A DNA stretch of 64,000 nt from Moraxella catarrhalis (GTDB taxonomy: Bacteria > Pseudomonadota > Gammaproteobacteria > Pseudomonadales > Moraxellaceae), in the NCBI RefSeq assembly GCF_001632285.1, contig NZ_LWAH01000016.1, positions 1 to 64,000 of the forward strand. Reading direction: 5' to 3'. Below are positions 15,797 to 25,610 of the stretch, one piece after another. Each line of letters opens with the position of its first letter. Position 1 is the stretch's first letter. Made by a program: the position numbers and the translations under genes. The notes under the pieces were generated by a model. It saw only the letters and a list, made by a program, of their open reading frames with translations, was not told the DNA's origin and searched no databases.

Positions 15797-17290
15797 GTGA
15801 GTGATTCAAATCTGGTCACCGATGATAATCATAGTTTGAACAAATCATACCGTGAACTGCATCGTCCTAGCTCAAGTTTTGAAAAACGAGAGGATTATTT
15901 AAAGCACGAACTACAAATTATGCAGCCTCGTCGCTGGCGTATCAATTTACCGTTTCGTGATTACCGTTTTGAATTAGAAGATACTATCCCTGCAATGGCA
16001 GGCACCATTGGTAAGATTGTGATGGTGGGTGCGATGGCAGCTGCTTTTGCTGCACCGCTAGGGCTTGGCGAGGCATTTGTTTTAGAAAATGTCCGCTATG
16101 AGATGATTATTGCTGCATTTTTTGTACTTATTTTCTCATCATTTATCCTACCGACATCTAATTTACCAGGCACGCATGGCCCTCTTCTTCCACTCATTCC
16201 CATCGTGGTAGCGGCAGGAGGGCATCCACTTGCCTTTGGTGTGCTCATTGGCGTGTTTGGGCTGATTTTGGCATTGGTAAAGGGTGGCAGTCTCATGACT
16301 CGGCTTACCAGTAATGGGGTGGCAGGAGGATTGTTGCTCTATTTGGGTTTTGTTGGGCTAATAGGTCAGGTCAAAAAGCTGATAACATGGGCAGATGCCA
16401 TTGGTCTGCCACACATCGCCTTTATCATTATTTTATCTACCATCATCATGTATGCCCTATTGGAGCATTGGCAAAAACGTTGGCTTGCTGTGCCTATTGG
16501 CTGTATGTTGGCGGGTTTTTTGGCATTTATCCTAGGAGCACCGTTTGAGTTTAAGACCGAACCGGGATTGCCTCCGCTTAGCCCAATGTACTGGTGGGGG
16601 GAGAATACAGGTTGGACGCTTGGTCTGCCAGATTTGAAGGCGTTTATCGTGGTATTCCCTTTTGCAGTATTGGCGGTTGCCATGTGGACACCTGACTTTT
16701 TGGGACATCAGGTTTTCCAAAAAATCAGTTATCCCAAACACTCAGAACGTACGCATATGAGTATTGATGATACGACCATCACCTGTTCATTGCGTCAGAT
16801 GGTAGGCTCTGTCCTTGGAGGGGCAAACTTTACATCATCGTGGGGAACATATATCGTACCTGCATCTATTGCCAAGCGTCCGATTCCCGCTGGTGCTGCC
16901 TTGACTGCGATTTTTTGTATTGTGGTGGCGGTGTGGGGTTATCCCATGGATTTGGCGGTGTGGCAACCTGTGTTATCAACAGCACTTATCGTGGCGGTAT
17001 ATGTGCCACTGCTCGAAGCAGGCATGGAGATGACTCGTAAGGGTAAGACTACACAGTCTGCCAGCATTGTGGTATTCTCATCAGCACTGGTAAATCCTGT
17101 GTTTGGTTGGTCTCTGACCATGATGCTTGATAACTTAGGCTTGATTGGGGATAAAGAACGCAGCCGTCAGTTGGGGCTGTCAGGCAGAGTAATCATTCCT
17201 GTCATTGGATTTGTGGTACTTTGCCTTGCCATGGCTTCGGTAGGTATGTTCCCTGGTGTGCCAGCGTTGATACCACAGTTTAGGGTCTAA
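15797..17290 (+). CDS. DUF3360-type membrane permease
   Basis: 497 residues with a charged N-terminal cytoplasmic region (1-65) and about 12 membrane helices. It resembles the DUF3360 group of putative permeases distantly related to SulP and nucleobase transporters (NLPGTHGPLLPLIPIVVAAGG, GGANFTSSWGTY). A very strong ribosome site (AAGGAGGATATT) fixes the GTG start at 15797. The substrate is unknown; sulfate, xanthine or another anion are all possible. It is monocistronic. Confidence 0.75.
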   Translation: MSDSNLVTDDNHSLNKSYRELHRPSSSFEKREDYLKHELQIMQPRRWRINLPFRDYRFELEDTIPAMAGTIGKIVMVGAMAAAFAAPLGLGEAFVLENVRYEMIIAAFFVLIFSSFILPTSNLPGTHGPLLPLIPIVVAAGGHPLAFGVLIGVFGLILALVKGGSLMTRLTSNGVAGGLLLYLGFVGLIGQVKKLITWADAIGLPHIAFIIILSTIIMYALLEHWQKRWLAVPIGCMLAGFLAFILGAPFEFKTEPGLPPLSPMYWWGENTGWTLGLPDLKAFIVVFPFAVLAVAMWTPDFLGHQVFQKISYPKHSERTHMSIDDTTITCSLRQMVGSVLGGANFTSSWGTYIVPASIAKRPIPAGAALTAIFCIVVAVWGYPMDLAVWQPVLSTALIVAVYVPLLEAGMEMTRKGKTTQSASIVVFSSALVNPVFGWSLTMMLDNLGLIGDKERSRQLGLSGRVIIPVIGFVVLCLAMASVGMFPGVPALIPQFRV

Positions 17291-17306
17291 TTTAAATTGG
17301 TTTAAT

Positions 17307-17334
17307 CAATCGCTCCACTGGTTTGGGGCGATTG
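17307..17334 (+). terminator. Hairpin after the permease gene
   Basis: A 10-bp stem with one G-U pair (17307-17316 with 17325-17334) and an 8-nt loop. It lacks a T-run, so termination may be weak. Confidence 0.5.
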
Positions 17335-17456
17335 TCATGACTAACAAAAGATAATGTATCGCCATAGTCATTGCAAAATGTAGACAGCTATGCTAAATTG
17401 TGCAATTTAAACTACTGACAATTAATCTATTGATAATCAAAGCCTTGGAGATTTTT

Positions 17457-17624
17457 ATGAAACAAAGTGAGCAGACGACTTTTAATATGCGTGTAGATAA
17501 GCATTTGGTGGAGCAATTTAAGCAAGCGGCACGAGATAATAACCGTACTGCCAGTCAATTATTGCGTGATTGTATGATTGATTATGTGAAAAAAAACCGC
17601 CAAGCAGATATGTTTAAGCGTTAA
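17457..17624 (+). CDS. Small ribbon-helix-helix (CopG-like) protein
   Basis: 55 residues: a beta-strand (TTFNMRVDKHLVEQF) followed by two helices, the layout of MetJ/Arc/CopG DNA-binding proteins. RTASQLLRDCMIDYV is typical of this family. A ribosome site TTGGAG at 17445-17450 supports the ATG at 17457. Such proteins are often antitoxins or plasmid repressors. No toxin-like partner lies beside it; the next gene is a nitroreductase 67 nt downstream. It could be an orphan antitoxin or a local repressor. Confidence 0.75.
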   Translation: MKQSEQTTFNMRVDKHLVEQFKQAARDNNRTASQLLRDCMIDYVKKNRQADMFKR

Positions 17625-17691
17625 TTTCGTCTGAATTTAAGATGGTGTTTGATGATTGTGGTTGACAGTTACACAGTTTTAGGAGAAATTG

Positions 17692-18414
17692 ATGGAATTT
17701 AAACAGGCTGTTGAGTATCGCCGTGCGGTGCGTGATTATGACTCAAATAGACCGCTAGATCCGACATTGGTGATCGATTGCCTAAAGCTTGCACAGCTAT
17801 CACCCAGCAGCTCAAATATGCAGTTGTATGAATTTTATCATATCACAAACCCCGATATGCTCAAAAAACTTACCAAAGCTTGCCTGTCGCAACAAGCAGC
17901 TGCCAGTGCATCACAAATGGTTGTTTTTGTGACACGCCAAGATTTATATCGCCAAAGAGCCAAATCAGCGTTATTATTTGAGCGTGATAATATCAAAACC
18001 TACAGCCCACCCAAGCGGCAAGGAGCCAGAATTCAGCGTATGCAAAAATATTATGGTGTACTAATGCCGACAATTTATCGTACAACTTTTGGTGTACCAA
18101 GTTTACGCAGTGCGGCATTTTTAGCAATCCAAAAATTTAAACCAACCTATGATCGTGTATCTGTGGCTGATGTGCGTATTATGGTGCATAAAAGCTGTGC
18201 TTTAGCTGCTCAAACTTTTATGCTGGCAATGAGTGCAGCAGGTGCTGATACCTGTCCGATGGAAGGCTTTGACAGTAAGTTGGTTAAAAATCTACTCAAT
18301 TTACCCAAAGAGGCTGAAGTTAATATGATTATCTCATGTGGCTATCGCACCGAAAAAGGGGTTTGGGGTGAGCGATTTCGTGTGCCTTTTGATGAGGTTT
18401 ATCGGCAGATTTAA
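17692..18414 (+). CDS. Nitroreductase-family flavoprotein
   Basis: 240 residues. RRAVRDYDSNRPLD and LAQLSPSSSNMQLYEF match the FMN-binding start of nitroreductases, and the C-terminal half has LAAQTFMLAMSAAGADTCPMEGFD. The family reduces nitro compounds, quinones or flavins with NAD(P)H. A ribosome site AGGAGA at 17681 fits ATG 17692 better than the TTG before it. The natural substrate is unknown. It may share a transcript with the upstream ribbon-helix-helix gene. Confidence 0.82.
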   Translation: MEFKQAVEYRRAVRDYDSNRPLDPTLVIDCLKLAQLSPSSSNMQLYEFYHITNPDMLKKLTKACLSQQAAASASQMVVFVTRQDLYRQRAKSALLFERDNIKTYSPPKRQGARIQRMQKYYGVLMPTIYRTTFGVPSLRSAAFLAIQKFKPTYDRVSVADVRIMVHKSCALAAQTFMLAMSAAGADTCPMEGFDSKLVKNLLNLPKEAEVNMIISCGYRTEKGVWGERFRVPFDEVYRQI

Positions 18415-18591
18415 TCAACCAAATCAAAATCGTTTGTTTGGTAGAGGGTTTTTAATTGAATACTTTTATCAATTGTATTGGCTGATTTATTTGCTTTGTG
18501 TTTACAAAGGCTGGTGTCAAAATCTGATTGCCATGACTGATTATAAGACAAAATGATTAATACATCATAACAGCTGTGTGATATGATGTCA

Positions 18592-19338
18592 TCATTGCCA
18601 TGCATCCTTAATCCATTTGCTTGGCAATACATGACGATACCATTTGCCACCACCGCCAGCGATGGCATCAGGCGGGTTAATCTCACCATGAAAGATGACA
18701 ATTTTGGCATTGATGGGCTTTTTGGGTGGTACAAAATACGCCATAGGAATCTTTTGTAGACAGTGGTATTTAAAGCTTACGCACCAAGATGAATCCCAAT
18801 ATTCTAAATGGTGATGTTCTCTGAGATAATTTGATAAAAAGGCTTGTTCATGGCGAACCTCTTTACGGATTTTCTCAAAATTTTGTTCAAAATATTCCAA
18901 TAAATGCGGATAAGTCTGATATCCGACATTGAAGCGATACACAGAACTATTACCCACCATTCGCCATGGTTTCTTCCAATCACGAATAATCATCACACTG
19001 TCATCATGTTGGGCTTTATGAGTAAAAAAAGCATCAATATTATCAATGATTACAATATCAATATCCAAAAATAGTGCAGTTCCTTTTAGCCCATATAAGT
19101 CAGGCTTAAAAGTGGTGAGTTTTTTCCAGCCACGCTCTGGGATATCACTTGGTAAATTTAGCTCTGGGATGGGGTAGCAGGTGATTTCATCACGAATGCC
19201 TGTGCTGTTGTCGGTTAGACACACCATCGTAAATGGTAAAGTCAGATTACGCTTGACCATATTATATAAGCGATTGACATATTCGGCACCGTATTTGGTG
19301 CCCCATTTCATACAGATGATGTAGTTGGTATCACTCAT
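18592..19338 (-). CDS. Putative glycosyltransferase
   Basis: 248 residues. FLDIDIVIIDNID contains a DxD-type metal site (Asp92-Ile-Asp94) in the setting used by GT-A sugar transferases, and a C-terminal GEINPPDA block follows a His-rich region. Its start overlaps the end of the acyltransferase gene by 8 nt, so both are probably co-translated. Given the lipid A acyltransferase neighbour, a role in lipooligosaccharide or another surface glycan is likely. Donor and acceptor are unknown. Confidence 0.65.
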   Translation of the reverse strand: MSDTNYIICMKWGTKYGAEYVNRLYNMVKRNLTLPFTMVCLTDNSTGIRDEITCYPIPELNLPSDIPERGWKKLTTFKPDLYGLKGTALFLDIDIVIIDNIDAFFTHKAQHDDSVMIIRDWKKPWRMVGNSSVYRFNVGYQTYPHLLEYFEQNFEKIRKEVRHEQAFLSNYLREHHHLEYWDSSWCVSFKYHCLQKIPMAYFVPPKKPINAKIVIFHGEINPPDAIAGGGGKWYRHVLPSKWIKDAWQ

Positions 19339-20254
19339 AACTATCCTTTGACATGGCTTGAAGCTTTATGGCTATTTTTTTTAGCTCATTTTCATTGAGT
19401 AAATAAGGATTATTTAATAGTGGTGTATGCTTGAACCGACGATAGCTCCACATATAATGCAAAAAATGTGGATAAATCATTTGTTCCATCGCACCATTTA
19501 AAGCAGTGGTTGCAATTTTGGTATTTTTTGAATAAAGTTGTTCATCATTTAATTCATAACAAAAAATTTCAAAACCATCGCCATCTTCACGCCGAATACA
19601 GCTTAAGCCAACAAGAGCACAACCAGTTTTTGCAGCAAGCTTTGACGCCAGCGTACTGGTTAGGGTTTTAATACCAAAAAAAGGAGCAATCTCACCACCT
19701 GATGGATCAGGTACATGGTCGGGCAGTATGATACTAAATCCACCTGCTTTGAGTGTTTTAAAAATTGCCTTAACACCACTAGCATCTGTGGGTACAAGGC
19801 TGGCATTTAGTCTTTCACGCCCCTGTAAAACAAAGCGATCTACCGCCGCATTTTTGATGGGCTTATACATGATAGTAGGGGAGCCAAAGGTATTGAGCCA
19901 AGCATTCATCATCTCCCAAGTGCCGATATGAGGCACAATGGCAAGCATACCACTTGGATTGGCAAGTGCTTTGATTAGGATATCTTCATGATGAACCGTT
20001 TTAATTTGTGCGATAGACCATTTTGGTGGCATTGCCCAAGTTTTAAGACTGTCGACTGCACTGATGAGCTGATTTTTTAGGATTTGTTTGGCGAGTTTTT
20101 GCCGCTGTGCGTCTGGCATCTTGGGGTGAACCAAGATTAAATTGGCTTGGATGCTGCGATAAATACTAAGCCTGCAATGATAGGAAATATAAGACGCACA
20201 CGCCGCCAATCCATGCAGGACTGACAGCGGTACATATCTTAAAAAACCAAGCAC
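19331..20254 (-). CDS. Lipid A late acyltransferase, LpxL/HtrB family
   Basis: 307 residues with an N-terminal membrane segment. The catalytic HX4E motif is HIGTWE (His109, Glu114). LPDHVPDPSGGEIAPFFG is the conserved substrate-site block. The family adds secondary acyl chains to Kdo-lipid IVA at the inner membrane. M. catarrhalis has two described late acyltransferases, LpxX and LpxL; which one this is cannot be decided here. It begins 3 nt after the aspS stop, so it forms an operon with aspS and the glycosyltransferase. Confidence 0.85.
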   Translation of the reverse strand: MLGFLRYVPLSVLHGLAACASYISYHCRLSIYRSIQANLILVHPKMPDAQRQKLAKQILKNQLISAVDSLKTWAMPPKWSIAQIKTVHHEDILIKALANPSGMLAIVPHIGTWEMMNAWLNTFGSPTIMYKPIKNAAVDRFVLQGRERLNASLVPTDASGVKAIFKTLKAGGFSIILPDHVPDPSGGEIAPFFGIKTLTSTLASKLAAKTGCALVGLSCIRREDGDGFEIFCYELNDEQLYSKNTKIATTALNGAMEQMIYPHFLHYMWSYRRFKHTPLLNNPYLLNENELKKIAIKLQAMSKDSYE

Positions 20255-20257
20255 TGA

Positions 20258-22054
20258 CTATTCTGCTTTTTGTTTTTCACGAATGCGAATGCCCAACTCA
20301 CGCAACTGGCGATTATCAACTTCAGCAGGTGCTTCGGTCAATGGGCAATCTGCCGTCTTGGTTTTTGGGAAGGCGATCACATCACGGATTGAGCTGGCAC
20401 CAACCATCAGCATAATCAGGCGATCTAGACCAAATGCCAAACCACCGTGCGGCGGTGCACCAAAACGCAATGCATCCATCAAAAACTTAAACTTAAGCTC
20501 TGCTTCTTCTTTAGAAATACCCAAGGCATCAAATACCGCCTCTTGCATGTCAACCGTATTAATACGCAGCGAACCGCCACCAATTTCTGTGCCATTTAGT
20601 ACCATGTCATAGGCAATGGATAGGGCGGTTTCGGGACTTTGTTTGAGTTCCTCAACCGAGCCTTTTGGGCGTGTAAAAGGATGATGAACTGATGTCCACT
20701 TACCATCATCAGTTTCCTCAAACATTGGAAAATCAACGACCCAAAGCGGTGCCCATTCACAGGTAAATAAATTTAAATCAGTACCGATTTTAACACGCAA
20801 TGCACCCATAGCATCATTGACGATTTTGGCTTTATCGGCACCAAAGAAAATGATATCGCCAGTTTGGGCATCGGTACGCTCAATCAGCTCAATCAAAACC
20901 TCATCGGTCATATTTTTAATGATGGGTGATTGTAATCCTGATTCTTTTTCAACGCCATTATTGATATTGCTTGCGTCATTGACCTTAATATATGCCAATC
21001 CACGAGCGCCATAAATACCAACAAATTTGGTGTACTCATCAATCTGCTTGCGACTCATGTTACCGCCATTTGGAATGCGTAAGGCAACAACACGGCCTTT
21101 AGGATCTTGGGCGGGCCCTGAAAATACTTTAAATTCAACATGTTGCATGATGTCAGCAACATCAATAAGTTTTAAGGGAATGCGTAAATCAGGCTTATCT
21201 GAGGCATAATCACGCATGGCATCTGCGTAAGTCATGCGGGGGAAGGTATCAAACTCAACATCCAGCATGGTTTTAAATAAATTTTTGGTTAAGCCCTCGG
21301 TGATGTCCATAATCTCTTCATCTGATAAAAATGAAGTTTCGATATCAACTTGGGTAAATTCTGGCTGGCGGTCAGCACGCAAATCTTCATCACGGAAGCA
21401 TTTGGCGATTTGGTAATAACGGTCAAAACCTGCCACCATCAAAAGCTGTTTAAATAGCTGTGGTGACTGTGGCAATGCAAAAAAGTTGCCTTGGCGAGTG
21501 CGTGATGGTACCAAATAATCACGGGCACCCTCAGGTGTGGCACGGGTTAAAACGGGTGTTTCAACATCCAAAAAGCCATGGTCGTCCAAATAGCGGCGAA
21601 TGGTTGAGGTTGCTTTGGCACGAAATTTCATCCGCTCCTGCATTTCTGGGCGACGCATATCCAAAAAACGATACTTTAATCGCAGCTCTTCTGAGACTGT
21701 GATGTTGTCATCATTCAAAGGAAATGGTGGCGTGTCTGATTTGGCAAGCAGTTCAATCTCTTTACCCAAAAGCTCAACTTGACCGCTGACCATATTTGGA
21801 TTTTCGGTACCTTCATAGCGACGACGCACACGCCCCGTAATCTTAAGCAAATATTCTGAGCGAGCAGCATCGGCGGTCGCAAATGCTTCGGGCGTATCAG
21901 GGTCAATCACAACCTGTAACAAACCTTCACGATCACGCATATCCAAAAAGATCACACCGCCATGGTCACGGCGACGATGTACCCAGCCTGCGATGGTAAT
22001 GGTTTGGTCAATTAGCTCTTCGGTCACTTGACCGCAATAGGTGCTACGCATCAT
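20258..22054 (-). CDS. aspS: Aspartyl-tRNA synthetase
   Basis: 598 residues, bacterial type. The N-terminal OB fold (about 1-105) reads the anticodon. The class II core has motif 2 around [17 protein letters not shown] and motif 3 in [10 protein letters not shown], with a bacterial GAD insertion between. ATG 22054 is chosen because the upstream in-frame extension (to 22096) has no start-proximal ribosome site; ATG 22051 is also possible. Whether it is strictly aspartate-specific or also charges tRNA-Asn cannot be told by eye. Confidence 0.95.
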   Translation of the reverse strand: MMRSTYCGQVTEELIDQTITIAGWVHRRRDHGGVIFLDMRDREGLLQVVIDPDTPEAFATADAARSEYLLKITGRVRRRYEGTENPNMVSGQVELLGKEIELLAKSDTPPFPLNDDNITVSEELRLKYRFLDMRRPEMQERMKFRAKATSTIRRYLDDHGFLDVETPVLTRATPEGARDYLVPSRTRQGNFFALPQSPQLFKQLLMVAGFDRYYQIAKCFRDEDLRADRQPEFTQVDIETSFLSDEEIMDITEGLTKNLFKTMLDVEFDTFPRMTYADAMRDYASDKPDLRIPLKLIDVADIMQHVEFKVFSGPAQDPKGRVVALRIPNGGNMSRKQIDEYTKFVGIYGARGLAYIKVNDASNINNGVEKESGLQSPIIKNMTDEVLIELIERTDAQTGDIIFFGADKAKIVNDAMGALRVKIGTDLNLFTCEWAPLWVVDFPMFEETDDGKWTSVHHPFTRPKGSVEELKQSPETALSIAYDMVLNGTEIGGGSLRINTVDMQEAVFDALGISKEEAELKFKFLMDALRFGAPPHGGLAFGLDRLIMLMVGASSIRDVIAFPKTKTADCPLTEAPAEVDNRQLRELGIRIREKQKAE

Positions 22055-22511
22055 AATTTTGCCCCAAAAATTGCAACCAAATAAAAACAGTTGCAAGAAT
22101 GATTACATAAAAAAGAATGTTAAATTAAAAGGTTTTAAACGCTACATTATGCCTTTTAATTGAATTTCGTGCAAGTATTGCCGTGATAAATTTATGATTT
22201 TTGGCAATGATTAGCTTGCTATACTTGATTGATGAAATTGACAAAAATTAGCAAGAAAGTTTTTCTCTATCTATAAAAATAAAGTTACAATTGAATACGG
22301 ATAAAATTTTTAACGCTTAATCATGGATAAATTGCATAAAAATGGTGATTTTTCAAGATTTTTGATGGTATCTAAAAGGTGGCTATGATAGGATTTGATT
22401 AATTTGATGGTGTGAGTTTGAATGGATTTAACATTTAAGTCAATCACTGATACTTAACTTTGTTGTATTTGCGGTAAAATAAATCGCCTTATTTAGGATT
22501 GTAAATTATCG
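22055..22511. other. Intergenic region between divergent aspS and cvrA
   Basis: 457 bp of AT-rich sequence containing the upstream regions of both genes. A TAAAAT box at 22475-22480 could be the -10 of the antiporter gene, without a good -35. No ORF, RNA gene or strong hairpin was recognised. Confidence 0.5.
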
Positions 22512-24374
22512 ATGGTCACCTTAAATATTTTGTATGTTGTTGCTTCATTATTGATATTTGCCAGTATCATGACAAGCACGCTTTCAGCACGCTTAGGCGT
22601 ACCTTTGCTGTTGTTTTTTTTGGGCGTGGGTATGCTGGCGGGTGAAGAGGGTATTTTAGGCATCGAATTTGCTGAATATAATTTGGCAAACTTTATCGGT
22701 CAGGCGGCACTTGCGTGTATCTTATTGGATGGCGGTCTTCGTACTTCAATGCGTTCGTTCCGTGTGGGGCTTAAGCCCGCGGTAACTTTGGCAAGCTTAG
22801 GTGTCTTGGTAACGGTGTTAGTGGCAGGTATTTTTACCACTTGGCTTTTGGATGTTGATTGGCGGCTGGGCGTCTTGATGGCGGCGATTGTGGGTTCAAC
22901 CGATGCAGCAGCGGTATTTAGTCTGCTAAGAAATGGTGGTGTCAAGCTAAACGACCGTGTACAAGCCACGCTTGAGATTGAGTCAGGTGCAAACGACCCA
23001 TTGGCAATTTTATTGGTTACGGTGATGATTACCTTGAATCTTGATCCGACAAGCCAAGGGATTGGTGACATTATTTTTATGCTCATCAGCCAAATCGGTA
23101 TTGGTTTGGTACTTGGGTTATTGTCAGGTTGGGCATTATCTAAGATGTTGCCAAAAGTTTACTTGGCAGATGGTATGTATGCCATTTTAATTTTATCTGC
23201 TGGCTTGATTGTTTTTGGTATCACAAACCTTTTGGGCGGTTCTGGATTTTTGGCGGTATATTTGGCAGGCGTCGTGATTGGCAATACCAAAGTGCGTGCC
23301 ACAGAGCATGTACTGCGTGTGATGGATAGTTTTGCTTGGTTATCTCAAGCGGTGTTATTTGTGGTGCTTGGGTTATTGGTACAGCCATCAGGCATCTTAG
23401 AGGTGATTCATTACTCATTACTGATTTTTATCTTTTTATTATTCGTCGCCCGCCCAATTGCGGTATTTAGTTCATTGTTGCCGTTTCGTTTTGGCATTCG
23501 TGAGATCGGTTTTATTTCTTGGGTTGGTTTGCGAGGGGCGGTGCCGATCACGCTTGCCATTATCCCAGTGACGATGGCGGTACCTGGTGCTGACTTGGCA
23601 TTTAACATTACTTTTGGCATGGTAATTTTATCCTTATTGGTACAAGGTGCAACCATTCCACTGATGTCTCGTTTATTTCGGGTGTGGGTACCAACCAATA
23701 ATGAACCAAAAGCTGAGCATGAAATTTGGGTGGCAGATCAGGCGAATATTACTTTATATGAATTTGAAGTCAAACAGGGTGCATTTGCCATCGGTCGCCA
23801 TCCTCAATCCATCTCGAGTAAATTTGACGCCCAAGCCTTATCCTTATTTGCATTGGTGCGTCATAATAAGCTTGTTAATGTGAATGAAGATACCATCTTA
23901 AAGATGGGCGATGTGGTTTGGTATGCCATGCGTGGCGATGATGCACCAAGTATTGCCAAAATTTTTAATAATTCCGCCACCCAATACCAAAAAAATAGTG
24001 AGTTTTATGGCGATTGGCTACTGTCTCCTCATGCACGCATTGCAGATTTGCCATTTTATAATTTGGCAGCACGCTCACTTGCCACCAACGCATCTAGCCG
24101 CCTACCAAAGCCTGTTGCCAGTGCGCTTGATATATTCACCGTTCCGCCACAGGTTGGGGTAATGACTGGTATTGATGAAGATTTGGTGAATAAATTGACC
24201 GAAGCTAAAAATCAAACTGTCGAAGAATTTATGATGCAGTATTTTAAGACAGAACCTGTCAAAGGAGATGAGGTATATCTGAATGAAACTTGGTCGCTCA
24301 TCGTGCGTGATGTGGACGGACGAGGTCGCTTGCGTGGCGTGGGTCTAAAAAATAAAATTAAAAAAGAGGTTTGA
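22512..24374 (+). CDS. cvrA: K+/H+ antiporter, CvrA/NhaP2-like
   Basis: 620 residues. About 12 membrane helices of the CPA1 type occupy residues 1-390; the exchange core includes GSTDAAAVFSLLR and ESGANDPLAI, the conserved acidic motifs. A cytoplasmic C-terminus holds a TrkA-C-like regulatory domain (residues 400-500) and a CorC_HlyC-like end. The family exports K+ or Na+ in exchange for protons and helps with osmotic and pH balance. It is monocistronic, with no obvious terminator before the SohB-like gene. Confidence 0.88.
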   Translation: MVTLNILYVVASLLIFASIMTSTLSARLGVPLLLFFLGVGMLAGEEGILGIEFAEYNLANFIGQAALACILLDGGLRTSMRSFRVGLKPAVTLASLGVLVTVLVAGIFTTWLLDVDWRLGVLMAAIVGSTDAAAVFSLLRNGGVKLNDRVQATLEIESGANDPLAILLVTVMITLNLDPTSQGIGDIIFMLISQIGIGLVLGLLSGWALSKMLPKVYLADGMYAILILSAGLIVFGITNLLGGSGFLAVYLAGVVIGNTKVRATEHVLRVMDSFAWLSQAVLFVVLGLLVQPSGILEVIHYSLLIFIFLLFVARPIAVFSSLLPFRFGIREIGFISWVGLRGAVPITLAIIPVTMAVPGADLAFNITFGMVILSLLVQGATIPLMSRLFRVWVPTNNEPKAEHEIWVADQANITLYEFEVKQGAFAIGRHPQSISSKFDAQALSLFALVRHNKLVNVNEDTILKMGDVVWYAMRGDDAPSIAKIFNNSATQYQKNSEFYGDWLLSPHARIADLPFYNLAARSLATNASSRLPKPVASALDIFTVPPQVGVMTGIDEDLVNKLTEAKNQTVEEFMMQYFKTEPVKGDEVYLNETWSLIVRDVDGRGRLRGVGLKNKIKKEV

Positions 24375-24508
24375 TTGAGTAATGATAAACTTTCGTTTTT
24401 GATTTGTGCGATTTTTGTAATCAAGTTATGTTGGGCATTTAAATCATGTATTTTTTCCCCATTTACCACCAAATACGCTTTTATTGATTGATATTTTAAG
24501 GCAAAATT

Positions 24509-25486
24509 ATGTTACACACTTCAAAAAAACCCATTGAGCTACACATTACCCATCTAAATAACGCTCAAAAAGATACCAAAAACAAAATCAAAACCATCCA
24601 ATCTGAGCATCATGGTGCATCACACAAATTCAAAGATAAATTGTGTCAATTATTCAAAGATATTAAAACATTAGACAAAAAATGCCAGCAGTCTACCGAC
24701 GATCATACACAAAAAGCAGCAATTTATGTCCTTGATTTTGATGGAGATATTAAGGCAAGTGCGGTCGCTCATTTGCGTGAAGAGATCAGTGCCATCATCA
24801 GTGTGGCAAATCGTGGTGATGAAGTGGTGCTTCGCCTCGAAAGTGGCGGCGGTCAAGTGCATGCCTATGGGCTGGCTGCCGCACAGCTTGTGCGTATCAA
24901 AGAAGCAGGGTTAAAGCTGACCATCTGTGTTGATAAGATTGCTGCCAGTGGTGGCTATATGATGGCATGTACTGCCGATAAAATTATTGCCAGTGATTTT
25001 GCGGTCATTGGTTCGATTGGTGTTGTCAGTCAGCTGCCTAACTTTCACGAGTTTTTGAAAAAGCATGATGTGCAATTTGAGCAGTTTACAGCAGGCGAGT
25101 ATAAGCGTACTGTCACGATTTTTGGAGAAAATGACGATGAAGATCGTGCCAAGCACCAAGCTGATATTGAGCGTATTCACGAGTTATTTAAAGGTTTTAT
25201 TCATAAATATCGCCCCCAACTGGATCTTGAGCGTGTCGCTACAGGTGAAGTGTGGTTTGGTGAAGATGCTCTAGAGCTTGGGTTGATTGATGAGATTGGT
25301 ACTTCAGATGCGTATTTGCTCGATCAGCTAAAAGCTTGTGAAGCGTATTTGTTACATTCTCGTAGCAAGCCAACTTTGGCAGAGAAAATTGGCTTGGCTG
25401 AGCAACTTGGTAGCAGCGTCACAGATGTGATTGGACAAACAGGCAATTTACTTGGGCAAGCTTTGGCTAAATTTAGCAGACCTTAA
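24509..25486 (+). CDS. sohB: SohB-like S49 serine peptidase
   Basis: 325 residues. The S49 catalytic pair is Ser147 (AASGGYMMA) and Lys199 (AGEYKRT), and the sequence AIYVLDFDGDIKASAV aligns with E. coli SohB. SohB proteins are inner-membrane peptidases of the signal-peptide-peptidase family. Here the first 70 residues are charged and Gln/Lys-rich, without the N-terminal membrane helix of E. coli SohB. The protein may be cytoplasmic or peripheral. Ribosome site AAGG supports ATG 24509, and no upstream start would add a helix. Confidence 0.85.
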   Translation: MLHTSKKPIELHITHLNNAQKDTKNKIKTIQSEHHGASHKFKDKLCQLFKDIKTLDKKCQQSTDDHTQKAAIYVLDFDGDIKASAVAHLREEISAIISVANRGDEVVLRLESGGGQVHAYGLAAAQLVRIKEAGLKLTICVDKIAASGGYMMACTADKIIASDFAVIGSIGVVSQLPNFHEFLKKHDVQFEQFTAGEYKRTVTIFGENDDEDRAKHQADIERIHELFKGFIHKYRPQLDLERVATGEVWFGEDALELGLIDEIGTSDAYLLDQLKACEAYLLHSRSKPTLAEKIGLAEQLGSSVTDVIGQTGNLLGQALAKFSRP

Positions 25487-25610
25487 GTGATGACCAAGCG
25501 TCTTTAGAAAACTTAAGCTAAATAAATTAATACTGTGATTTTTGGCTTGGCTGCGTTAAAATATGCGATTTAGTCATTTGATGATGCAGATTAGCTTGGT
25601 TGTAATTTCT

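Noticed and set aside
17457..18414. Toxin-antitoxin pair of the ribbon-helix-helix protein with the next gene
   Set aside because: The downstream gene is a full-length nitroreductase, not a toxin.
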